The notes below the pieces were generated by a model. It did not search any database, had not been told where the DNA came from, and saw only the letters and a program-made list of their open reading frames with translations. Below are positions 8,547 to 13,760 of a stretch of DNA of 13,760 nucleotides, in pieces. The DNA is taken from positions 3,272 to 17,031 of the forward strand of contig DOMY01000232.1 of the NCBI GenBank assembly GCA_003509785.1, in the 5' to 3' direction. How positions within the stretch are numbered: the first letter of the stretch is position 1; each line of letters starts with the position of its first letter. Source of the DNA: Gemmobacter sp. Its GTDB lineage: Bacteria; Pseudomonadota; Alphaproteobacteria; Rhodobacterales; Rhodobacteraceae. The translations under genes were made by a program, and so were the position numbers.

Positions 8547-8720
8547 ATGCCGAAGGTCGACAGAGACCGGGGCGCAGCGCGCAAGCACAAAGCCTCAAGT
8601 CCAAAGCAACAAGCACGCCGTTCCGTCGAGGCTGGGCCTGCAGTTCGTGGGCATCCGTTGCTGAGGGTTAAGAGATCGTCAGGAATGGGCGACGCTGCAA
8701 AATTTTCGTCCAGAAACTAA
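8547..8720 (+). CDS. Doubtful 57-codon reading frame
   Basis: ATG to TAA with a strongly basic N-terminus (MPKVDRDRGAARKHK). The first 17 or so codons have GC-biased third positions, the rest do not. No ribosome binding site is visible, and the promoter-like TATCTT ends only 4 nt before the ATG, so any transcript from it would be leaderless. No homologue comes to mind. It may be a small basic protein, a remnant, or chance. Confidence 0.2.
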   Translation: MPKVDRDRGAARKHKASSPKQQARRSVEAGPAVRGHPLLRVKRSSGMGDAAKFSSRN

Positions 8721-8796
8721 CGCACCCCCGTCCGAAAGCTGGCGCGCAGAAACATTAATGCCGCTTCATAACAGGCAAAAAAAGACAGATCGGGGC

Positions 8797-8825
8797 TTGC
8801 AGCCCCCGGGAACCTTCGTTAAATC
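8797..8825 (+). promoter_or_regulatory. Presumed sigma-70 type promoter of tRNA-Ser
   Basis: TTGCAG (8797-8802) and TAAATC (8820-8825) are separated by 17 nt, which predicts a start near 8832, about 22 nt before the mature tRNA. The match is moderate; the position fits well. Confidence 0.4.
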
Positions 8826-8853
8826 CCCGTTCCACAGGATGACCCCTGAGCGC

Positions 8854-8943
8854 GGAGAGGTGGCAGAGTGGTCGAATGCGGCGGTCTCGAAAACCGTTGT
8901 CGGTTTGCGCCGACCCAGGGTTCGAATCCCTGTCTCTCCGCCA
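8854..8943 (+). tRNA. tRNA-Ser (anticodon CGA)
   Basis: A 90-nt class II tRNA with the long variable arm of serine tRNAs. The acceptor stem pairs GGAGAGG (8854-8860) with TCTCTCC, followed by discriminator G and an encoded CCA (8941-8943). The anticodon stem GCGGT/ACCGT encloses the loop CTCGAAA with anticodon CGA at 8888-8890, which reads UCG. The T-arm GGTTCGAATCC is standard. The 3' half of such genes is a frequent integration site, and the genes to the right look like island genes. Confidence 0.97.
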
Positions 8944-8944
8944 T

Positions 8945-8971
8945 ATATCATTGAAATCATTGATATTTTTT
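8945..8971 (+). terminator. AT-rich hairpin with T-run behind tRNA-Ser
   Basis: ATATCA (8945-8950) pairs with TGATAT (8961-8966) around a 10-nt loop, and the 3' arm runs into six Ts (8966-8971). The stem is weak because it is almost only A-T, but the place, 2 nt after CCA, and the T-run fit a rho-independent terminator. The same stretch contains a short direct repeat ATCATTGA (8947-8954, 8956-8963). Confidence 0.5.
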
Positions 8972-9121
8972 GGCGCGTTTGCGGAATACCCGCCAAAGTG
9001 CCCCCCTTAGCTGAAATGCTTGCAAGTTCCCGTATGCAACGGGATGCGGCACTGGGCAAACTGAACGAAGCCTTGTGGCTGCGTCCAATCCCAGATCCTT
9101 GAATCACCATCGTCTCTTTGG

Positions 9122-9145
9122 CGCTGCACCGACAGCGGTGCAGCG
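9122..9145. terminator. GC-rich hairpin downstream of the MmeI-like gene
   Basis: CGCTGCACC (9122-9130) and GGTGCAGCG (9137-9145) form a perfect 9-bp stem with a 6-nt loop, 6 nt behind the stop codon of the minus-strand restriction-modification gene. There is no T-run on either side, so it may be factor-dependent or only stabilise the mRNA end. Confidence 0.4.
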
Positions 9146-9151
9146 GGCGCG

Positions 9152-12025
9152 TTACCTGGTGGCCTGTGAGGCGGCGCGTGCCTGATTCAGGCGGAACAGC
9201 CGGGCCAGAATTTCGTCATCGGTCAGCGCGCCCGCGCGCCAGTCATCGCCCCAGCCGTAAGCCTCGGCCACCGCCTCATCCAGCGCGGCATGGGCATGGG
9301 CAAGCCAAGCGGGGCGGGCGTTGTAAAGGTTGGTGAGGGTGCGTTTCTTCAACTCCTTTTCCGCCTCGGGCGAGACGGGCAGGATGCGGTCAGGGTAGCC
9401 CGGCACCACCTCGGGCACGCGCTGCACCAGATCGGCGGGGTTCAGCCAGTTTTCGCGCAACTCGTTCAACCGTGCGGCGGCGGCGGCAATCTTTTGCGCG
9501 CGCGGATCGGCGGCATAATCGGCGGCGGGGATATTGGGGGTCAGGCCTTCGGGGAAGGGGTAGGTTTCGAAGGTGGTAGAGGGGGTGTAGCGGGGATCAT
9601 TGCCCACCCCAAGAAAGGTGCCCATGCGCAGCGACCAGAGTTCATGGAAGCGGGAATGCAGGATGCCGAAAGTGGTGTCGTCATCGCGGGTGATGACCAC
9701 CAGTTGGCAGTCAGGTAAGGTTCGCACCGAGAGCCAACAGAAAAGCCGGTGCTTTGCTACGCGTGGCGTTGCGATATAGCGGGAAACCTTTTTCAATTGC
9801 GTCCGCAATTCGACGCGTCGCCCTTCGTATAACCACCAAGTGTCGCTCACCGCGGGGTTCCGGTTTCCTGCCCTGTGCGGCTTCACATGCAGATTCACAT
9901 GTGCGAAGGGAACCTCGAAAAGGGCAGCGCCTTCCTTGGGCATGTCGATTCCGAAGTCGATGATCCATCTTCCGCTTGGGCGGCGGGTCAGATCCATGCC
10001 ATTCGACCACGGCTTTAAGACAGCCGCATTCGGCACCCCGTTCGGGTTAAGCGGTTCCTGCAACCATTGTCGGGCAGTTTCGCCCGGAATGTCGAATGCA
10101 CCATTCTTAATTGTGCCTTGGTGACACGGCCCAGTATTGGTGGACAAACGTGCAGCTTGGGTCAGGTCAATCGTAGCCTCTCGGGCGGTCAGGTCAGAGT
10201 ATATCCGTTGCACCTCGGCCCCATCCAGCCGCGCCTCTCCCCCTTTCTCACCCTCGAAACACACCAGCGACACGCGCACCGCTGCGCCGTCCACCGTCCA
10301 TTCCTCATCCGCCCAAGCCTCGAAGATCCGCCCGCCTTCGGCAATCGGCTTCAAAACTTCACGGTTGGCCCCGCCGCGAATGGAATTGGTGGAAACCAGT
10401 CCGGCGCGGGTCAGCCGCCCTGCCGCGATCATGTCCCAGGCCTGTGCAAACCAGTAGCACACCAGATCGGCCCCGCCCGGCACCTGCGGCCAAGCCTTGC
10501 GCAGCGCCACTGTGTAACCTTCGCCAAGTTCGCGGATCATCTTCTTGTTGCCCAGAAACGGCGGGTTGCCCACCACCACCTCGGCCTCGGGCCAATCGGC
10601 CCTTGTGTCATCGGGGGCCAGCACTGCATCGCGGTTCTGGATCGTATCCAGGCTGCGCAGGATCGGGTTGCGCGCGGCCTCGAACCCGTTGCGGGGCATC
10701 CATTGAATTTCCCCGATCCAGACTGAGACGCGGGCCAGTTCGGCGGCATAAGGATTCAGTTCGATGCCCAGCACTGCCTCTGGGCCGATGCGGGGAAATT
10801 CGCGCTGAAAGCCCAAGGCCTCGGCTTCCAGGTTCACCCGGTGTTCCAGGTTCTTCAGTTCCAGAAGCGCAATATACAGGAAGTTGCCCGAACCGCAGGC
10901 CGGATCAAGCACCCGGAAATTCAGCAGCCGTTCGGAAAATGACACCCGCAGGCGGCGCGCCTCATTCTCGGCTTTGGTCCTTGCGGCCTTGGCCTTGGCA
11001 TCGGCGGCGCGGGCCAGTTCTGCCGCGATCTGCGTCTTGACCGTTTCCCATTCCGCAAGCAGCGGCTGCACGATCACCGGCCCGACAATCTGCATGATCT
11101 TGTCGCGGTCGGTATAATGCGCGCCCAACTGGCTGCGCTTGTCAGGGTCTAGCCCGCGTTCGAACAGGGTGCCCAGGATCGAGGGGTCAATGTCTGACCA
11201 ATCCAGTGTGGCGGCGGCGGTCAGATCGTCAATATCTTCGCGGGTCAGCGGCAGGGCGTCATCAGAATCGAACAGGCCGCCGTTGAACCATTCCACCTGT
11301 TCAAAGCCCACCATGCCGCCGCTGCGCATGGCGGCAAACAGGGTGCGGGCATGAAGTTCGAAGGCATCGGGCCGGATGCGCGCGGCATGGATCATGCGTT
11401 CGAACATCTTGCTCGGCAGCAGGTCCACATCTTCGGCAAACATGCAGAACACCAGCCGGTTGACGAAATGCGCCACCGCCTGCGCATCATGCCCGCGTGC
11501 CCGCAGACGCAAGGCAAGGGCGGCAAAGCGCTGCGCGGCCTCTTCCGTCAGCACCTGCCGCGTCTTGGCGGGTTTCAGGCGTTCCGGATCAGTGAAACAG
11601 GCGCGCAGCAGATCACGTTTCGCCGCGTCGGCCAGATCGGACAGGGCGATTTCATGGGTTTTCTGAACCGTGTTCGTCCAGTTGGTATGGATGCGGATCC
11701 GATCCATATCCGACACGATCAGCAGGGGCGGATTTTCCAGCGCGATGGCGTATTGCTGCAACTGGGCAAAGGCGCGGTCGAGATCCTTGTTCTTGCCCTT
11801 GTATTCCCAGGCGAAGCACTTCTTGCGCCAAACATCGGCCCAGCCCTCGCCCCCGGAGGTTTTCGAGGCGCCCTTTTCAAAGGTGAACCATTCGCCCTTG
11901 GGATCATCGGCAATCGGGTCTTTCACCCCCAGAAGGCGGCACAGGTCTATGAAGTGGGATTGTGAGGCGGTGCGTTCTTTCAGTTCAACGGCGCGCCACT
12001 TGGCGATGAAATCCTGGGGGGTCAT
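9152..12025 (-). CDS. MmeI-like type IIG/IIL restriction-modification enzyme
   Basis: A 957-residue single-chain enzyme expected to cut DNA at a distance from its recognition site and to protect the host by adenine methylation of one strand. The N-terminal nuclease domain keeps the MmeI-type pattern D64-X9-E74-Tyr-K76 (ADVW, then WEYKGK). A helical connector follows, then the methyltransferase domain with the SAM-binding motif LDPACGSGNF (D374 on) and the catalytic NPPF (487-490), and a C-terminal target recognition and helical part with the SxxF/YP-like TFETYPFPEGL. Length is usual for the family (MmeI about 920), and all motifs are intact. ATG 12023-12025 has AGGA 7 nt before it. Such enzymes need no separate endonuclease, and none is nearby. 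It is the last gene of the minus-strand block and lies about 200 nt from the tRNA. Target sequence cannot be predicted here. A methylase-only role is possible but less likely. Confidence 0.9.
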   Translation of the reverse strand: MTPQDFIAKWRAVELKERTASQSHFIDLCRLLGVKDPIADDPKGEWFTFEKGASKTSGGEGWADVWRKKCFAWEYKGKNKDLDRAFAQLQQYAIALENPPLLIVSDMDRIRIHTNWTNTVQKTHEIALSDLADAAKRDLLRACFTDPERLKPAKTRQVLTEEAAQRFAALALRLRARGHDAQAVAHFVNRLVFCMFAEDVDLLPSKMFERMIHAARIRPDAFELHARTLFAAMRSGGMVGFEQVEWFNGGLFDSDDALPLTREDIDDLTAAATLDWSDIDPSILGTLFERGLDPDKRSQLGAHYTDRDKIMQIVGPVIVQPLLAEWETVKTQIAAELARAADAKAKAARTKAENEARRLRVSFSERLLNFRVLDPACGSGNFLYIALLELKNLEHRVNLEAEALGFQREFPRIGPEAVLGIELNPYAAELARVSVWIGEIQWMPRNGFEAARNPILRSLDTIQNRDAVLAPDDTRADWPEAEVVVGNPPFLGNKKMIRELGEGYTVALRKAWPQVPGGADLVCYWFAQAWDMIAAGRLTRAGLVSTNSIRGGANREVLKPIAEGGRIFEAWADEEWTVDGAAVRVSLVCFEGEKGGEARLDGAEVQRIYSDLTAREATIDLTQAARLSTNTGPCHQGTIKNGAFDIPGETARQWLQEPLNPNGVPNAAVLKPWSNGMDLTRRPSGRWIIDFGIDMPKEGAALFEVPFAHVNLHVKPHRAGNRNPAVSDTWWLYEGRRVELRTQLKKVSRYIATPRVAKHRLFCWLSVRTLPDCQLVVITRDDDTTFGILHSRFHELWSLRMGTFLGVGNDPRYTPSTTFETYPFPEGLTPNIPAADYAADPRAQKIAAAAARLNELRENWLNPADLVQRVPEVVPGYPDRILPVSPEAEKELKKRTLTNLYNARPAWLAHAHAALDEAVAEAYGWGDDWRAGALTDDEILARLFRLNQARAASQATR

Positions 12026-12089
12026 GCAATCATCCTACACATTCCCCGCGACTAAATCCGCCACATCCAGCGCGGTCAATGGGGTGTGA

Positions 12090-12106
12090 CAGATCTGCGC
12101 GATCTG
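12090..12106. promoter_or_regulatory. Inverted repeat CAGATC-N5-GATCTG upstream of the MmeI-like gene
   Basis: Perfect 6-bp arms with spacer TGCGC, 65-81 bp before the start codon. Restriction-modification genes are often controlled by a small helix-turn-helix protein binding such a site, and an XRE protein is encoded immediately upstream. The functional link is inference. Confidence 0.25.
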
Positions 12107-12158
12107 ACCAGGATCAACTGGGCTGGCGGCAGTGGCTATCTCCCCACCCCGCGCCCGC

Positions 12159-12169
12159 GCGTAATACGC
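12159..12169. promoter_or_regulatory. Palindrome GCGTA-A-TACGC in the XRE / MmeI-like gap
   Basis: Perfect 5-bp arms around one central base in the 183-nt gap. The size and symmetry fit an operator half-turn pair for a small dimeric regulator, but short palindromes of this size also arise by chance. Confidence 0.25.
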
Positions 12170-12208
12170 ACTAAATTGCGCCGCTTGCCTTGGTTGCCTC
12201 AGAAAGCC

Positions 12209-12700
12209 CTATTTTGCGGCATCATCCTTCGCCTTGCGCCATGCGGCCCAGCGCCGCCGCTGGGCCTGGGCAATGCGTTCACGACCTTCGGGCGTTTTGG
12301 CCCCGGTGGATTTGCCGCCGTGAAACTTGCAGCGACGCTTGCCCGGTTCCGAGAGGCTGCGGCACGGCGTGCCTTTGCGGGTCTTGGCGCCGCAAGTCTG
12401 CCGTTTGCGCGCTTGCCGGGCATCGTGGCGGGCGCGCCATGCAGCTATTTCGGCGGCAAGTCGGGCGTTGCAGTCCAGATCGGCGATAACACCCCATCCC
12501 GTGCGCGCGCATACTGGGGTGAAAAAATCCGGCAGCGGCAGCACCTCGGCCATACGCTGCACCGCCCAGGCGTGCCGGATGACGCGTGGGCGGTTCTCCC
12601 AGTAACTGACGGTATGGCGCCCGATGCCCACCCGGTGGGCGAGTTCGATCTGGGACAGGCCAGCGGCCTTGCGGATCGCGGCAAGTTCTGCGCCGGTCAT
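12209..12700 (-). CDS. XRE-family HTH protein with C-terminal Cys/His HGG motif
   Basis: A 163-residue protein. Residues 4-55 form a Cro/C1-type helix-turn-helix (LAAIRKAAGLSQIELAHRVG, then TVSYWE). The basic C-terminal part has C103-GAKTRKG-C113, RC124-x2-H127 and HGGKSTGAKTPEGR, a putative zinc-binding motif known from many small phage and prophage proteins; it ends in a basic Trp-rich helix (RRRWAAWRK). The ATG at 12698-12700 is chosen because it overlaps the stop of the upstream gene (ATGA) and has GGGGG before it; an ATG at 12727 would lie inside that gene. It is probably a DNA-binding regulator of the element, perhaps also of the restriction-modification gene behind it. The fusion of the two parts is unusual to my knowledge. 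The HTH call is firm; zinc binding is inference. Confidence 0.85.
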   Translation of the reverse strand: MTGAELAAIRKAAGLSQIELAHRVGIGRHTVSYWENRPRVIRHAWAVQRMAEVLPLPDFFTPVCARTGWGVIADLDCNARLAAEIAAWRARHDARQARKRQTCGAKTRKGTPCRSLSEPGKRRCKFHGGKSTGAKTPEGRERIAQAQRRRWAAWRKAKDDAAK

Positions 12701-13062
12701 GCTGCACCCCCATCGGGGTGTTCCCATTGCCGTGATTGCCCATTCCAGAAAAGCCCGGTGCTCCCGTGGCGTTCCCAGTCAGTCAGCCCGCGCCATGCGT
12801 CCAGTGACACAATGCGCCCGGTCCAGGTCAGTGGCTTGCCAGCCGGTGAACAACCATGCCGGAAGTCGTCAACCTCGGGCGAGGAAGTTCGTGGGGCGCT
12901 GGCATCCGGTTGCGCCCCTTCGGCGGGGGTGGCTTGCGACCCCCGCGACACCCGCGACACGGCAGGCGTTTCGGGCTTGTTTGTCGCAGAGGTCGCAAGT
13001 GTCGCAACGGTCTGCCCATCGTTCAGGATTTCCGCAAGCGCGGCGTTCACGTCAAACAGCAT
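12697..13062 (-). CDS. Small island protein of unknown function with Trp-rich C-terminus
   Basis: 121 residues. The middle (about 20-65) is rich in Ala, Pro, Ser and Thr and probably disordered. The C-terminal third carries a compact Trp-rich stretch (TWTGRIVSLDAWRGL, then DWERHG and WNGQSRQWEH) that looks like the conserved core. The ATG lies inside the last codons of the upstream DUF3987-type gene (11-nt overlap), with GTGAGG 7 nt before it, so translation is probably coupled. The next gene starts on its stop codon. Proteins of this type accompany replication genes of integrated elements; no activity can be assigned. Confidence 0.75.
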   Translation of the reverse strand: MLFDVNAALAEILNDGQTVATLATSATNKPETPAVSRVSRGSQATPAEGAQPDASAPRTSSPEVDDFRHGCSPAGKPLTWTGRIVSLDAWRGLTDWERHGSTGLFWNGQSRQWEHPDGGAA

Positions 13063-13760
13063 GGGGCGGCCTCACGATCCGATAGGCTTCCTTCCGGGAT
13101 GCACCACGCACTTCGGTCCCCTCTGGCAGCCGGGCAAGCCAGCCGTGATTTACCAGCATTGCCAGCGGGTCGCGCAGCGCTTTGGCTTCCCGCAAACTGT
13201 TCGGGCCGAACCGCAGAATGTCGCGGGGCAGCACCTCGGGATGCTGCCAGCTTTCCAAAAGCCACTTGCGTAGAGTCTCGGCCCGGTTCGTGTCGGCAGA
13301 AATGGCCCCGGCTTCCGCCAGCCGCTTCGCTTCTGTCAGGTGGAATTGCGCCAGAGCGACACCCCAGCCCATCGCCTGGGCTGTCACCTCGGAGGCATCC
13401 AGATCGCCCCAGAGTGTCAGCACCCCGGCAATGCGCGCGGCCTGTTCAGTTGCCTTGCTGGCATAGGCCCGCACCTGTTCCAGTTCGCCACCGGCAGCCT
13501 GCGCCTGCTCCACCGCCATATGAAAGCGCCACAGCAATTCCCGCGCCGCGCTGCCCAGCAGCAGGCGCGCCGGGGTCAGCTCTTGCGGATGTGTGCCGGT
13601 GGGCATGGGGGATTCAAGAATGCCGCGCAGGTGTTCTGCGAAGCGGTCCACCTCAGCCATGCTTTCCGCCGCGTGGCCCCGGCGCAGGCGCGTGCCGATA
13701 TGGCTAGGCGGTTCGGTGAGAAGGAAGCGGGCGAGAAAGCCTTGGCCCGATGCCTCGGGG
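13052..13760 (-). CDS. DUF3987-type replication/primase-associated protein, C-terminal part (5' end outside window)
   Basis: The last 235 residues of a longer protein; the frame is open through the right edge of the window. The visible part starts with GFLARFLLTEPPSHIGTR and continues with the helical stretch ASKATEQAARIAGVLTLWGD, both typical of the C-terminal half of DUF3987 (YfjI-like) proteins. These often carry a P-loop ATPase and are found with phage, plasmid and island replication genes. The last 70 residues (RKWLLESWQHPEVL to SRKEAYRIV) resemble a winged helix. The internal ATG at 13658-13660 is not the true start, because conserved sequence runs on upstream of it. It heads an overlapping gene chain on the minus strand. 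The ATPase motifs themselves are not in the window. Confidence 0.8.
   Translation of the reverse strand, partial: PEASGQGFLARFLLTEPPSHIGTRLRRGHAAESMAEVDRFAEHLRGILESPMPTGTHPQELTPARLLLGSAARELLWRFHMAVEQAQAAGGELEQVRAYASKATEQAARIAGVLTLWGDLDASEVTAQAMGWGVALAQFHLTEAKRLAEAGAISADTNRAETLRKWLLESWQHPEVLPRDILRFGPNSLREAKALRDPLAMLVNHGWLARLPEGTEVRGASRKEAYRIVRPPHAV

Larger units (their letters stand above)
8459..8853. other. 395-nt stretch without a convincing gene
   Basis: It lies between the small minus-strand gene and tRNA-Ser. Visible elements are a 7-bp inverted repeat GTCATCG-TTGCGT-CGATGAC (8507-8526), a promoter-like pair TTGCGT (8514-8519) and TATCTT (8537-8542) with 17-nt spacing, a possible short reading frame (8547-8720), a hairpin GGGGCT-TGC-AGCCCC (8792-8806), and the presumed tRNA promoter. 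The upstream signals of the small minus-strand gene must also lie here. Nothing else is recognised. Confidence 0.5.
12035..12208 (-). other. 58-codon open frame without a start, between the XRE and MmeI-like genes
   Basis: Reading leftwards, the codons directly after the amber stop of the XRE gene (12209-12211) stay open in the same frame to a TAG at 12035-12037, only 9 nt before the MmeI-like start codon. The product would contain SAYYARARGGEIATAASPVD and then TALDVADLVAGNV, which looks like ordinary protein, and its end is spaced as an upstream operon gene would be. No ATG or GTG lies in its first half. It could be a gene remnant, the tail of a longer XRE protein cut by a nonsense mutation, or chance. 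Confidence 0.3.

Noticed and set aside
8766..9110. Minus-strand reading frame of about 114 codons across the tRNA region
   Set aside because: It is antisense to tRNA-Ser. The GGETGIRTLG-like peptide is the well-known false translation of the reverse strand of serine tRNAs.
8944..9151. Integrase gene or remnant next to the tRNA
   Set aside because: No recombinase motif is readable in any frame of these 208 nt; only short palindromes are present (for example TCCCGT-N5-ACGGGA at 9028-9044).
12086..13273. 395-codon plus-strand frame across the island genes
   Set aside because: Runs antisense through three overlapping minus-strand genes with recognisable domains or coupling; it is a by-product of their GC-rich codons.
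1..13760. CRISPR array, toxin-antitoxin pair or insertion sequence
   Set aside because: No regularly spaced repeats, no transposase and no recognisable toxin-antitoxin pair were seen on either strand.

Overview
This GC-rich window with GC-biased third codon positions looks like chromosomal DNA of an alphaproteobacterium, most likely Rhodobacterales. The assignment is an inference from the cyclic beta-1,2-glucan synthase, the HisKA_2 kinase with a single-domain response regulator, and the general style of the proteins. No rRNA or housekeeping marker is present to fix the taxon.

Left part (1-6027, + strand): the C-terminal two thirds of a very large cyclic beta-1,2-glucan synthase (NdvB/ChvB/Cgs type). 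Its start and glycosyltransferase domain lie before base 1. The stop codon sits inside a perfect 13-bp tandem duplication. Directly behind it (about 6044-6409) is a decayed N-terminal fragment of a D-lactate dehydrogenase-like 2-hydroxyacid dehydrogenase, split over three reading frames.

Middle part (6406-8458, - strand): a soluble PAS/HisKA_2 histidine kinase followed by a CheY-like single-domain response regulator, probably one operon. Upstream of it is a small gene of unknown function. Several perfect inverted repeats lie around these genes. From 8459 to 8853 there is no convincing gene. Then comes tRNA-Ser(CGA) (8854-8943, + strand) with a promoter-like sequence before it and an AT-rich hairpin plus T-run behind it.

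Right part (9152-13760, - strand, reading towards the tRNA): a tightly packed block that looks like one end of a mobile island. It holds the C-terminal end of a DUF3987-type replication/primase-associated protein (continuing past the window), a small Trp-rich protein overlapping it by 11 nt, an XRE helix-turn-helix protein with a Cys/His 'HGG' motif starting at an ATGA overlap, and an MmeI-like single-chain restriction-modification enzyme with intact nuclease and methyltransferase motifs. No integrase is visible; it could lie outside the window.

No wholly new system is proven here. The most interesting items are the island module with an XRE-HGG fusion upstream of an MmeI-like enzyme, an open frame without a start codon between those two genes, and the decayed dehydrogenase remnant.
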